Below, in pieces: positions 19,619 to 32,813 of a DNA stretch of 64,000 bases (the stretch's first letter is position 1; each line of letters starts with the position of its first letter). Source of the stretch: Jackrogersella multiformis (lineage: Eukaryota; Ascomycota; Sordariomycetes; Xylariales; Hypoxylaceae); contig CADCXD010000009.1 of the NCBI GenBank assembly GCA_902806575.1, positions 3,038,001 through 3,102,000 on the forward strand. Reading direction: 5' to 3'. The notes below the pieces were generated by a model. The model did not search any database and was not told the origin of the DNA. It saw only the letters and a list, made by a program, of their open reading frames with translations. The position numbers and the translations under genes are program-made.

Positions 19619-22600
19619 TACGACGCTGACGCGCAGGTCGCGCAGCATAGGGCACTGCCTTACGCCGGTCCCTTGCGTGCTGCAACTCAACGAATTGTTC
19701 TTTATTTCGCCTGGTTTTGTTTCGCTATTTCCGCTTCTTTCGTCCTTTTTCGTCTATAGAATTTGGGGGTTCGTCACCAAATCGGCAAGGCGCATTCCCT
19801 TTCCATTTCCTTTTTTGGGGGTTTTTTTTTTCATCCCTCTATGTCCTTCCCCAATCCCATTTTAGTCGTTTCGTCATCATCATTGATGATTGTCATAGAA
19901 TATAATTTCTAGATCGAACAGGATCCTTCCTCACGGAAAACTTTCCCCTACCCCCTTTTCTTTTATGAGCGGAGACGAACGAAAAGGGGGTGAGTGGAGA
20001 ACGGGGTTATTGTTAACATTGGTGTACGATGGATTATATTCCTTTGTGTTTTCTTCAACTCTAGAGGTTATTTATTAGGTCATTCGCGGCATTTGGCCGC
20101 ATTGCTTGCTTGCACTGGCTGCATGCAGGTTAACAGGGCTTCGAATTTCCAATGATAGGCGGCGGAGGTATAAATGAAAGGGAGATTAGAGACATCTAAA
20201 CTAAGGCGGGATGCAACACTTGCTTTATTCCGTATGGGACATTCCATTCGTTCATAACCATCGTGGGGGCTGCCGATCATTTTTAGCCACCATGAAGAAA
20301 ACTAGCCAATCGGTCACTCTTTAGATAGTTATACACGCGCAGCTGGATCTGACTATGACTTCCGCATCTTCTTGTAAGGTTAGGTCCTTACTTGTCAGTA
20401 TGCATTCCTTCTAATGCTATGTTCGTTCGTTTTTACTGGAAGTGGTAACGGGCTGCGAAGAAGCTTAAGGGGAAAAGGAAACATGGAATATAAAAATAAC
20501 GAGGGATACTTTTGTCATAACATACGATGTTCCTTAATCCAGAAAAAGTGCCGTACGTATTTGGTTCTCTTTCGGTCCCGTGACGAGACGAAAATGGATC
20601 ATCGACGACGACGACAACGACGAGGCGCAAAACTACAATTAACCCACTTCCGCCCAAAAGCTCACTTACACTGTGGATCTCATTAAACATACCTACTAAC
20701 CTACCCAGATAATCGTTAATCTGGGACGCTGACGAACTACACTACTACTTAGTTGCTCAGTTGCTATTTACAGAGTCCAGGAATCTCGAAATGCCATACA
20801 TGGATATCCGCATTCACATCAGTCGGATTTACTCCTTAAATCATCATCATGATCATCGTGATAAATATCCAGTCCTAGATCTAGCTAAAACGCATCGATC
20901 CTTGCTAGCCGTAGGCAGACCTGTGTACCTTTCTCTCATATCCACCCCTAAGTTTAACTTAACTTCCCCCCAGCCGCCACGCAAATACTCATAAGTGCCA
21001 TTCCTAGGTATATTTGATGACATGTCACGAGACAGATGGTCTTACTGTAGCACAGCAGCCCCGTAGTATAATATTATTCCTAGTACCGTACTTGCGAATC
21101 CGATAGCTCTTAATGGCCGAAAGGTCGTTTATCTCCTATTTCTAGCTCCGTATTGCCTACCGGTAGGTAGGTATTGAACATCTCGCGGCGCCATGCCTCG
21201 CCGTCCGTATTAAGCATGCCGCCAATTATAATGCCAAGCTACTAACACAACCAGCGCCGCATTTAACGTAGTCCTAAAATGGCCGATAATTCAAGTCCTA
21301 GTACATACATTTGGACCCAAGCAGACCTGTCGACTTTAATGAAGCTTATGCGGTCCTCGACAACGTATGAGGGAGAGATTCAGGAACAGTCAAAAGCATA
21401 GGTAATATGGCAATCAGGCATTTATTTTAACTACCTAGGTACCTCGGTAGCTCATGCTAGTTCCTTCAGCAGAATCAAGCGGCCATTCATTCAAACCGCT
21501 TCTCTGATGGCCACACCAATGGCAAGAAGGGTTAACAGTGGTACATTCAAGCGTTATGGACCATACTTCTTTAAGAGCTGACACCGTACGAGAGAGTAAA
21601 CCGAGAGGCCACCCGTCCGCGCGGCACAAAAGCCCGAGTTTAGCCGTATAAAATCTTAATCTCGAAAAACTTGGCGTTCGAACCCTCGGCTTTACATATA
21701 ACCTTTTTTTTTTATTTTTTTTTTATATTTTACACCCATTACACCCGTTACAACCGTACATCTGGTACATCCCGTAATCCACGAGCCGTTTGCCCCCGCT
21801 GTACAAATCACCGGGATGTCCATACCTGCCGTACGTACCGCAAACCCGGGAGGTTTAAACCCGTCGTATCACGAGCCGTCACCCCGGGCCGTTAATAACG
21901 AGCCGTCCAGCCCGTTATTACATTAAATATATTTTAAATGGTTTATTTACCTTATAACTGCGAAGAATTAAAAGTCTCCGATAAAATCTTATAAGGAATT
22001 TCCTAATCGAGTATACTAAGAGAAAAAATCATGTCGACACAATAATACGATACGACCGCGAGAACTGGTGTACTTATTTTAAGCGGCCTGACCGTCAATA
22101 ATTAACCGGGAGTCTAGCGCTACCGTTTACGTACCTAGGTACTTGGACCATAATCCCACTTATTTATTCAATATTCCATCAACCTCGTGGCTTATTGATA
22201 GATCTAGAAGGAAAGCATTTTCGGCGCTTTTACTGAATGAATATTCTCATTTTGCCAATGTGGCGCACATTGGGCCGCGCCGGTTAATATTCTCGAATGT
22301 CTTATTTCATGGTTCTCAGCTCTCTCGCTTAGATTGTGTTAGTCTATACTAGTAGGCTTCGAGAGTCGTACTTTTCTCACTATGAATTCTGCTAAATACC
22401 TGCTTAGTTAGGTCTACATGTAGGTTAATATTTCTGCGGCTTAACGTTATATGAACGTCGGGCGTCAGAAGTTGGTGTGATTAACTCATTAAGGTACCTA
22501 CATAAAAGGTAAGTAATGAATCGTTATGGTGAGGCGATATCGCGCTTCGCTAATAAATGCCAAACTTTTTATCGTTAATTATGTAGGTATCTCAAATTTT

Positions 22601-23196
22601 GCCTCTTTCCTTTAGTGCAAACTTGGAAGCCACCTGGGCATCAGATTGGTTTTCATATCTGGTGGCTTACCACTTTACCACTTCCAGTCTTCGTATCCCG
22701 AAGCCCCTCCCCCCTCCCCCACCACCGAAACTTTGACAAGGTCGTATCGAAGGCGACAAGGTTCCTGACAACACCTTACCACCACCCATTTTTTACCTTC
22801 TTAGGCTAGATAAAAAAATAGATCAACCTACCCCTGACGCCTCCACCTATTATGGCCCTGCAAGCTTAAGTACATGGCATGTACAAACCTGAAGAATGGT
22901 AATATTGAGGTAGTATTAAGCAAACAGCTCTAGGCCTAGAAGCCGACTGAGATTAAGTTTATCTAGGTACGAAGTATATCAGAAGGGTTGATGCTGTAGG
23001 AAAATATATATCATATGCTTCTAATTCCCATTCTTTTATCTTGCCTTCTCGTCAGCAGGATTCGAGAATCACCTTGGTCTCGACATCGATCAATGTTTAG
23101 CCATATGACTTGACTCCTGTTCTGCTGCTATTACACATTGCTTTATTATTCTGACCAACATAGTCTCGCTAGTGCAGGACCTGAACAGCCAGTAAG
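19619..23196. other. long intergenic region without recognised genes
   Basis: About 3.6 kb. A T/C-rich stretch runs from about 19690 to 19860. A strong inverted repeat at 19950-19991 is listed separately. GAC/GAT-rich triplets occur at 20600-20625. A long T tract lies at 21703-21724, followed by a C/G-rich patch with the word ACGAGCCGT three times (about 21780-21905). CCTAGG palindromes occur near 21434 and 22132. Short open frames here show no family signal. The last 600 bp should include the promoter of the GH16 gene. Confidence 0.5.
19950..19991. repeat. perfect inverted repeat, potential hairpin
   Basis: The arm ACCCCCTTTTC (19950-19960) is matched by its exact reverse complement GAAAAGGGGGT (19981-19991), with a 20-nt spacer. 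It lies about 330 bp downstream of the Pro-rich gene. Function unknown; it could be a 3'-UTR stem or a remnant of a transposon end. Confidence 0.75.
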
Positions 23197-24674
23197 ATGG
23201 ATCAGCATCAAGCAGGTAGCTCGTCTTTTAACTCTACAGCATTTCCCACACCTCTTCGGCCAGGTACGCCCAATACAGATAAGAGCCCCCCCGGAGAGGA
23301 TAGAATGGATGCCCTGTCTTCACGAAGGGTAGGTGCTATTAACCCTTTTGCATCACCATCCATATCACGGCCAACCTCTAGCTACGAGAGCTCCGATAAC
23401 CCCGGGCAAGGCCCCGGACCACGTTATTTCCACTCGCGAAGGGTGAAAAAGGGAGAGCTAGAGAAGCCGTGGCTCGACAAGAAGGACCCTAGGGAGAAGT
23501 GGGTTACTATCATTCCAGTCTTGGGAATATTGGTAGGCCTCGGGATCTCTGGGTTTCTGGTATGGGATGGGCTACGAAGCGTCGTCAAGCACAACTACTG
23601 TCTGGTGCTCGAGGACAACTTTGCGACTTTTAATGATGCCGTATGGACCAAAGAAGTTCAGGTCGGCGGCTTCGGGTGAGATAGCTTCCCATTATTCTGG
23701 GGTCATGTACGAATTAGAACTGACAGTGACGTTGCAGCAACGGCGAATTTGAACAGACCACCGGAAATGACGAAAATGTTTATGTCCAGAATGGTAATCT
23801 CTTCATCAAGCCCACCATGCAGGATGCAAACCTGATCAACAATGACGCCTTGATCGATCTCTTGAAAGATGGGACCTGCACTTCAAAACAGCCCTCCGAC
23901 TGCATAGCGGCGACCAACACCACCGTCGGGAACGCCACTATCGTACCTCCGACTAAATCTGGCCGGATCCACACCAAGAAAGGTGCCACTGTCAAGTACG
24001 GCCGCATCGAAGTCACAGCCAAACTTCCACAAGGAGATTGGCTCTGGCCGGCTATCTGGATGATGCCCGTAAAGGATACGTACGGAGCTTGGCCGGCCAG
24101 CGGCGAGATCGACATTATGGAGAGCCGAGGAAACAATTGGACGTACAGCCAAGGCGGAAACAACATCGTATCTTCGACTCTACACTGGGGACCGGATCAA
24201 GCCAACGACGCTTGGTGGAGGACCAACGTGAAGCGCGAGTCCCTGCACACGACGTACTCGGCCGGATTCAACACCTTCGGCCTCGAGTGGTCGCAAAAGT
24301 ATCTCTTCACATACGTCAATTCGCGCCTCCTCCAGGTCCTCTACACCAACTTCGACGAGTCCCTCTGGCAGCGCGGCAACTTCCCCGAGGCCACCAGCAA
24401 CGGCACTCGGTTCGTGGATAATTGGTCGCAGACGGGTCGCTTCAACACCCCGTTCGACCAAGAATTCTATCTGATCTTGAACGTTGCCGTCGGCGGCACA
24501 AACGGCTGGTTCGCGGACTCGCAGAGCGGGAAGCCCTGGATCGACGGGAGCCCTAACGCCAAGAAGGATTTTTGGAATTCGCGAGACACGTGGCTGCCTA
24601 CGTGGACAAGCCCGGCCATGGAGGTTAGCAAGGTTGTAATGTGGCAGCAGTGCGACGGCAACGAGGAACTATAG
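23197..24674 (+). CDS. GH16 glucan hydrolase/transglycosylase, type II membrane protein
   Basis: Beta-1,3(4)-glucanase-type enzyme predicted to sit on the cell surface or in secretory membranes. Exons 23197-23675 and 23738-24674, intron 62 nt; 471 aa. A ~105-residue cytosolic Ser/Pro-rich head precedes one membrane helix (WVTIIPVLGILVGLGISGF). The lumenal GH16 domain follows: HNYCLVLEDNFATFNDAVW, GRIEVTAKLPQGDWLWPAIW, and the catalytic motif GEIDIMES with Glu283 (nucleophile), Asp285 and Glu288 (acid/base), then HWG, FNTFGLEWSQKYLFTYVN and FDQEFYLILNVAVGGTNGW. The intron join yields GGFGNGEFEQTT, as in homologues. The lack of a cleaved signal peptide is expected for this anchored subgroup. 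Confidence 0.94.
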
Positions 24675-27600
24675 ATAGCTGGCTCGAAAGGGTCGAGGCC
24701 TTTCGAACCATCAAAAGCTACGGGAGGGAAATATGTGCGGCGTTTTCATCGGGCAGAGTAACACTTGATATGGAGTAATAGGGACTGTTTGCTTGGGGTT
24801 TAATAGTAGTATTGAGGAGATTTCGCCGTCGTGGAGTAGTTACTCTCTGATGGAAGTGACGAAATATTTGATATACGACATTCGGATAGCTGCATGAAGC
24901 AATACAATGGTATTGTGAAAATGCGGTTTAGGTAAACATGTATGTAGAGGTAGTATAGGGCACAGGGGCTGATGGGGCGAGTAATCCCGGATTTCTGGGA
25001 CGGGATCCCTGATGTTCCACGTTGTCTGCCACTCCCAGGTCTTCGCTTCGATGTCTTAGATACCTGTGCAGGTATGAATTAAATCCCCCCTTCTTTTTAA
25101 AGCACCATTTATTTTTTATTAGGTAGGTACTTAGGTAGTTTTCCTTGCGTCTCTCGAAACCTTTTATTCACTTCCTTAACTTTTTAGTAAGAGGATCATA
25201 GATTTTTAGCTTCGGGAATTATCACATTAAGCTAACTTAACCGCGCTGATCGCTAAGACTAACCAGTCCTATCTTGAGTTAGCCTTTAATTCTTCCCGTA
25301 ACTAAATATTTAGTCTCTTTTAAATTTCCTAATTCTACGAACTTTTATGAGAGAACATCAGCCATTAGCTCTTCACAAGTAAATATGTAGGTATTTCTGT
25401 AAGAACCATGGAAAAGGCTTGACACCGGTAAGCCTAGCTGACCGACCTTATGGGTAACATCCGGGGCAACCGTTCGCCCCTTTCAATTATATACCTACCT
25501 AGGCATGTACTCAGGATGTACCCAGGCAGGTATTTTTCTCTCTGTTTTCTTTAAACACGGTCCCTTTAGTGGTGTCCATCCCGAGCGCGAAAACGGAAGC
25601 CCCAAGCTGTAAAGCCACATGCATGTAATACGGGACGAGATCATGCCTACCTAGGTAGGCAGGTATGGATCCTTTATTGAAATAGATGGGGGCGTAAGCG
25701 ATAAATCTACGGATTTCAATAAACCACCAGCAATGGTAGCTGATACCCCGGTGCAGAGCTGAATTGATGTAGATACATATCTGTCGATATAACACGGTTC
25801 GTCACGATCCCGCTCGCATCTATCCTACGTCTTGGACTCGAAACATAATTTACAGATACTGATGTATTAGGTACCGATCAACTTAAATCAACATCAAGCA
25901 TCTATCGCTTACCGCTAGCCGCCATGCTTTCTGGTAATAACTTGGGGTTGAAACCTGCGAGACCGATGTAACCGTTCACTTAACACTTTAGTGCAACCTA
26001 CCTACCTACCAACCTTCAGGTATGTAGTCTGAATCGGACCGTAGCTGACTGTTCTGCTACGTAGGTCGAAAGTAAGGGGTATCTGATACGCTCACATAGT
26101 AGAGCTGTGGTTGAAAGCTACCTATCTAAACTAACGCGGTGTTCAACCCGAGGGGCGTCTGCATGCAGTTTGCACCGAGAATACGAGAAAAGCAACTGTA
26201 CCACGAAAACTAGTCGCAAGGGTACAACATGCGGCATGCAGCATGCAGAATTTCGAGCTCGCGCCAATGGCACCTCGCCCTTTCATCACCTTTGGCTCCG
26301 TCAATCCGTATCACGACAATGTACTTCGCTGTACCGCGTCAAAGTATGGATCTACATACCTATTCTTTCCGACCAAATTGGACGGCTATTTATTGGCTGG
26401 ATATTTCTGTTAGGCTTACATCTGCAGCTTGCAAGGGTACGGACAGCAAACTATCCTAACATCAATATATTGCCCCTCGCGTGGACTTTGGCTTTTCTGG
26501 ACCACCACTCGAGCAGAATACACCTACCTAAGCAGCTAGGTACAGTTCATGACGAGGTTCCGAGGACAGACTCCGGTCTCTTGGGCTATAGAGTTTAAAA
26601 CTCCGAATAGCTCTCTTCGTGAGTTTACGCTCTGTGTATGTGATATACAGAATACAGTCCTGTCATGAGTCTTAGTGATTCTGATCGGGATGTTCTAGGC
26701 TCTCGGTGGGCTAGGAGGACCATGTGCAGCATGCCAAGAACTCCGTCAATCCTACCTCTCGATAGCAATTTCTCTCTACTACGTACGTACGTACCTAGGT
26801 ACGGAGGTAGTCTACTGAGTACCTGGACAGGTAATCCATGGATGCCAATCATTGTTAGAGATGGCTGGGGAGCTCTACTACGTAGAGCTAGACTTATCGT
26901 AAACACTTTGCAGTCAACAGCTGTCTTCCGAACCCCTGTTGCACCGTCAGAACTCGCCTAGACTGCTGACCTGACGATTGTAAAATTGTATTCGCCTCCG
27001 CTGGCTTATCCGAGCTTATGGATCATGGGCGCTTCAACGTGGGGTGGACGAAACTGTACAGGCAGCGAGAGGCGGCTGGATTATTGTTCTCGCCTTGAGC
27101 TAGAAATCTCCATTGGCACCTTGCTATCGCTAGTTCTATATTTCTGACGCCTGCTTCTACCATTTCATAAGCCATCTCGCAATTATACCCGGCCTGGCAA
27201 CTACATTCGTTCTAGTCTCTCATTAAACATTACCCGAGCGGATTGTGGCAGCTGACTAGATCGGGAGTAACTCATTTCTAGAGCGCCTCAGCGTATGCTA
27301 AATGGGGAGAATTCACGCCAGTGAACTTTGACTGTAAGTAGTTTCCTTAGCTCTCGATGCCACGAGGAACGGATGCCGATTTTGACGGAGCTCTCTACTC
27401 CTATCCCCCCTCCCTCTGACTCTCCGACTCGCCTCGTCTTCTGCACACTCCCCCCAGCATCTTCTGAGCTCTATCACCTAACCTTACTATAGACAAATGT
27501 GGTGATAGCGGGGTGTAACTCCTGGTCGTGTCGCTTAACTCAAAATTACAGATGTGGTGGCTTGTTCTCGACTCAGCAATTTCACATGTTTAAGTCGCCC

Positions 27601-27987
27601 ACATCCATTATTATTATCATTGACATTATTGGGAAGAGTCGCCTTCATATTTTCTCCTGGTATCTATCGAAACATCTGTGACCTGATCCGGTCGATGTTA
27701 ACTCAACAACCAGTATCATATAATTTATCATAGCGCCTTGCTATAGTAGTGCTTTGGCACAAGATACAGCAGCTCGCTTCGCCATCTGGACTTTCAACAC
27801 GCTGATACAGCGCCCATCACTCAGCTCTCGAGGAGTCATCTTTCTTATCAAGAAAGTAGGCCAGGGAGCTCTGGGAACTCTAGGAGCTCTTGTCTCGCGA
27901 AGGCCTGGCGGTCTTCCACCTAGCCAGTCGGTCCGTTTGATTCGACAAACATAGCTCTCAAGAATATAAACGAATAGACGTGTCATC
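24675..27987. other. long intergenic region without recognised genes
   Basis: About 3.3 kb. CCTAGG-type palindromes occur near 25124, 25494, 25650 and 26798 (the last next to an ACGTACGTACGTA run). Open frames such as 26107-26598 (plus) and 25511-25795 (minus) have no domain signature and biased, non-coding-like composition. A pyrimidine-rich tract at about 27390-27470 probably belongs to the promoter of the GT2 gene. Confidence 0.5.
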
Positions 27988-30968
27988 ATGGGGTTGTCCA
28001 ATTACTTCAGAGCCGAGAGGCCCAAGGATGAGAAGGCAACAACACCTCCCACACCGAGAGGGGGACTTTTCACCGATACGGCAATGCCGGGCCCAACGGA
28101 TCTGAACGATTTCGGACTGCATCTTCCACCTTCTAACTTCGGCTCGTCTAGAAATTCTCTCTCGGCGCGCTCCGCTCGATCGGTCAACAGCTCGGTCTTC
28201 CTAGACGACATCAAGCATGAGGTGATGGTCAATTACTTGTACCAGCAGCAGTGCGCACATTTGTGGGTTAGCGACGGGAGCGGCGACGTGGAAGGTGTTC
28301 TCCTCCGGAAGTCTAAGGGGTCATACATGGCTTGTCCGCCTGCCCTAGGAGATTCGATTTTCGCGATGGCTTGTGCCGCCCTCAACGTCCAGGTGATTTT
28401 TTCTTGCTTGTCACCTCGCTTGGTTCTACCCCCCGCTAACCGTCTGACAGTGCGCGATGACTGTCAACTCTAGAGTAATCAAGACTTTCCTGTCGTGGTC
28501 TCCCGAGGCGGTCGATGTGCCGTTGATGAACGGCCTTCGGATCCAGATTTTGCCAACGATGGATGACCTAGCAAGGGCGAGGAAGCATCAGTTCGCCGCC
28601 TTTGTTGCATCGGAGGCGCTGCTCGTCGTATGGGATGACGATGCGTTACATCTCGTTCAACGAGCCAAGGCTATCGAGTCAGAGTTGATGGAGCTCGTCT
28701 GGCAGAGCACCGAGACCGGCGGCGAGGAGGATGGCGGCGGCGGCGGCGCTGGTGAGAAAGGCCTCGGATATCCAGGTGCGGAAGCCGACGTAGACGAAGA
28801 GAGTGGGCAGGTCAAGCCCGAAAAGCGACCGGTCCATCTACTAAACACGTACCTCGTCTCTATCGTCATAGTACTGGTTACCGTCTCATTGGGCGCCGCT
28901 TGGAGGCAGCTCGCCATCGAAGTATCCGTCGACGGTAGCTACTTGAGGTTGGCTCTGGTGGCGCTCTTCCCGATCCAGGTTTTCTTTTCTCTCTTCTTCG
29001 CCCAGGTCCTCGTCGGCTGCTTAGCCCAGATCTTTGGTCCCATCCGTCAACTCACCATCAACTCTAAATTCTACTCCGCCCGGCCGCCGTCCAGGTTGCG
29101 AACAGCGACTTTGCCACATGTTGTAAGTCTTCCCTCTCATAAGATACGTATAGCTATAGCGGATTATTTTGTTTTTATCGCTGTTTCTTCTTCCTCTGAT
29201 GTATTTGTTATGTGCGACGCACGTGTCACCGGCTGGCGCTCCGTATCCTTGTTTGTGGCTGAGGACGATCGAACTAAATGCTGACGTCGGAACTTTGTAA
29301 TAACGACAGACTGTACAATGTCCAGTTTATAAGGAAGGCCTCGCAGCGGTAATCCAGCCCACGGTTAGATCTATAAAACAAGCTATCAGCACGTACGAGC
29401 TCCAGGGCGGCTCGGCAAACCTCTTCATCAACGATGACGGTCTTCAGCTCATCTCCGAGGAAGAGCGGCGGGCTCGTATCGAGTTTTACGCCGACCATAG
29501 CATCGGCTGGGTGGCTCGTCCTAAGCACGGCGAGAATGGATTTCTACGCCGCGGCAAGTTCAAGAAGGCTTCGAACATGAACTTTGCCCTTATGATCTCA
29601 TGCAACGTGGAGGAAAAGCTAGCCATGTACGATCGTGGCCCCGAATGGTCACAAGCGGACGAGGCTCTAGCATACGAAAGATCTTTGAAGGAGGTGCTCG
29701 AGGAGGACGGAAGAGCTTGGGCTGACGGCAACGTCCGCGTCGGTGACTATATTCTCCTCAGTAAGGCCTCATATCCCTCCTCCGACTTTCCTAGTTTTGT
29801 CGTCGACGCTAACTAGAACTTCTTAGTCGACTCTGACACTCGTGTCCCTTCCGATTGTCTCCTGGATGCCGTTTCCGAGATGGAGCAGTCTCCCGACGTC
29901 GGTATCATGCAGTTCTCGTCCGGCGTCATGCAGGTCGTCCATACCTATTTCGAGAACGGCATTACCTTCTTTACCAACCTGATTTACAGCGCCATTAGAT
30001 ATACGGTCTCTAACGGCGACGTCGCACCTTTCGTTGGCCACAACGCCATATTGCGATGGAGCGCAATCCAGCAAGTCTCGTACGAAGATGAGGACGGTTA
30101 CGAGAAGTTCTGGTCCGAGTCCCACGTCTCCGAGGACTTCGACATGTCTCTCCGTCTGCAATGTAGCGGCTACATCATCCGGCTCGCCGCCTGGGCCGGC
30201 GAGGGGTTTAAAGAGGGCGTCTCTCTAACCGTGTACGATGAACTAGCTCGATGGGAGAAGTACGCTTACGGCTGCAACGAGCTGCTCTTCTACCCCATCC
30301 GCAAGTGGATCTGGAAGGGCCCGTTCACGCCTTTGTTCCGCCGATTCCTCTTCTCCAATATCCGATTTACGTCCAAGATCACCATCGTCTCGTACATCGG
30401 CACTTACTATGCCATCGGCGCAGCCTGGGTCATGACATCCGTCAACTATTTCATCATGGGATGGTTCAACGGCTACCTGGACAAGTACTATATCGATTCC
30501 TGGCGGGTCTGGTTCTCCATCATCATCGTCTTTAACGGCCTTGGGAATCTCGCCCTGGCCGTGATGCGATACCGCGTCGGGGAGCGCAGCCTCATGCACG
30601 CGATCTATGAAAACTTCAAGTGGACGTTCCTACTGGCTATCTTCCTAGGCGGCCTCTCCCTCCACGTGAGTCAAGCGATCCTGGCTCATATGTTCGAAAT
30701 CGACATGACTTGGGGCGCGACGTCGAAGGAGGCCGAGTTCTCCAACTTCTTTATCGAAGTTCCTAAGGTGCTGAAGAAGTTCAAGTTCTCCATGCTCTTC
30801 TCCCTGCTCTTCATCGTAGGAATGGTCGTCATAGCCGTCGCGCCCATCGTCCCTCACAACTGGCGCATCACGGATTTTGTCGCTATCTTACCTATGGCGA
30901 CCGTGGCGAGCAGTCATTTCCTATTGCCCCTTGCGCTGAACCCGGCGCTCATGACGTTTTCATGGTAG
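27988..30968 (+). CDS. family 2 glycosyltransferase, polytopic membrane protein (fungal GT2 of hyphal growth)
   Basis: Processive-type inverting glycosyltransferase in the membrane, probably making a cell-surface polysaccharide; it resembles the conserved fungal GT2 (ZtGT2/FgGT2) reported to be needed for hyphal growth on solid surfaces. Four exons: 27988-28392, 28451-29122, 29310-29760, 29827-30968; introns 58, 187 and 66 nt; 889 aa. A Ser-rich head and regulatory N-terminal region (DIKHEVMVNYLYQQQCAHLW) are followed by two helices (LVSIVIVLVTVSLGAAW; LALVALFPIQVFFSLFF). The catalytic domain shows TVQCPVYKEG (360-369), INDDG (Asp401/402), IDSDTRVPSD (DxD at 511-513) and VSEDFDMSLRLQ (ED at 612-613). 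The QxxRW position reads ELARW. At least five C-terminal helices follow. The poly-Gly/Glu loop (EEDGGGGGAGEKG) at about residues 230-242 is low-complexity. Confidence 0.93.
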
Positions 30969-32813
30969 CGAATCATCTTGAGCGTTTCTTTTCCTCCTTC
31001 ACATTGTTTAAATTACCCATCACCCGAGCATATATATTATGTAGCAGTTGTGCGCATCGTCTAGGCGTGTACCTCGGTTCTCTTACACACATACTGTTAC
31101 TATTTTAATCCCAACATTTCCATAGAGGCATACATATAACAGAATAGGAGCTGCGGGTTTTTGGCATATATAAAAGAGGTTAGCGAGACTCTTAGCAAAG
31201 ACTTGAATTATTTAATGGGGCGTTACAATGATATCAGTCGAGCAAAAGAGCTGTTAGGTAAGGGGTGATAGCTTAAGTATATAAGGGCATATAACCTATA
31301 CTTAGAATGTTAGGTCTACATAATTCTTATTAAGTTTATGAGTTAATCCCGAAATTATTCGCAGTGTATATTCGATAAAGATCAACTATAATATCAATTA
31401 TAACAGGGCATTACGATAACGTAGTATTATAATTTTACACCTCCAGCTTGTTTGCGTAACATTCTCCCCTTTAATAATGCATTAATGTTTTAAAGCATGA
31501 ACATTAACTTCGATTACCCCCACTAACATAATATGGACGGACACCTTAGAAGCATATAATGTACTATGTAGTAAGAGAAAAGGAGACGAAAAAACATGAT
31601 TTTGCGAATTAAATTAATACATATGTAGTACATACCTAATATATATTAATAGGTAGGTAAGGTTCCAGTTATCAACCCTGTCGAGTACGTGTTGAAAATC
31701 GACTGTCTTGATTTACATACCTAGGTAATGTACCTACGGGGTAATATACCTGTAAGTATACCAGGTAGGTTAGGTACTTAAGAGGTAGATAGCTTTCCAA
31801 ATGCCGATTAACTAGACTAGAATAAGTATCGCGTCGAACATCACTGGTTGCAAGATCGACGAGGCCCCCTGACTCCCCCTTGTTTGATGCGCCAGGTACC
31901 TTATCTACGTAGTACCCCATACCTATAGGTACCATACAGCCATACGCCATATTAATAACAAACCTAAGATAGATATCGCGCTATTAGCCGACCAGCCGAT
32001 GAAGCCCCTTTTTCTTTTTCTTTTTCTTCTTCCCAATTAGCCAAGCAGCCAAGCAGCTAAGGTTGCTTTCCTCGACCTTCACAATCACCACTTTCCTTAA
32101 CTGCCCCTAACATATGAATAGGTACTACGTAATCCGTACATAGTTAGGAGACATATGTCGAACAAGGGGTTAGCTAAAACCCATCCGTTCATTACCCTCA
32201 CTCACTCGCTAACCCAATTGAACCTCAATCGCTCATTGATGCCCTTTGTCTGGGAACCCCTACGGAGTTCTACGGAGTTGAATCATATCTATTGTCGAGT
32301 CTAAATTTACGCACCTCCACTCCTTCATCACTCGGTGTGCGCGACTACTTGAAACGACACCTACGATCCTTAACAGGTGGTAACTTACCTCGTCTGTGAT
32401 TTGAGGGCTACCACAGAGAATACCCTCTATCAAACTTATCCCATCCATCCCTTCATTTCGATCGATCTAGTGTTCCGACGACATTCTTTGGCCGTTCTCT
32501 TTATACATACACATATGCGTTCCTTATAGCTATCCGACCCGTCCCAACTGCTTCTCGTCCCACCACCTACCTAGGTACTTAGATAATAGGTGGCGAACCA
32601 ACTTCGTCACGATCCACTACCATATAAATATCGGAAGGTTGACTGCTTACTACTGGAGAGTATGCAGTCGACGAGATATTGTTAAGCGTATATATACCAA
32701 TATACTCTTCGCGCCGTGCTGCCTTCAGCAGAACGACCCATCTCATTATCCGGCTATCGCGTCCCTGTTTGATCTGCAATCCCCTAGGAGTTTGCCCTCG
32801 ATTATCAACCACG
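30969..32813. other. intergenic, AT-rich
   Basis: About 1.85 kb between the GT2 and CRH genes. The stretch 31200-31650 is strongly AT-rich with TTAA/TAAT words, suggesting mild RIP-like decay. CCTAGG palindromes occur at about 31718 and 32568. A CTTTTT/CTTTTC pyrimidine run lies at 32008-32032. No gene seen. Confidence 0.55.

Noticed and set aside
21668..21690. CGTTCGAACCC word resembling a tRNA T-loop
   Set aside because: The flanking bases do not pair as a T-stem and no cloverleaf can be built upstream.
26107..26598. 163-aa plus-strand open frame in the GH16-GT2 gap
   Set aside because: No domain, no splice partners, irregular composition, and the adjacent DNA has short palindromic repeats; treated as chance.
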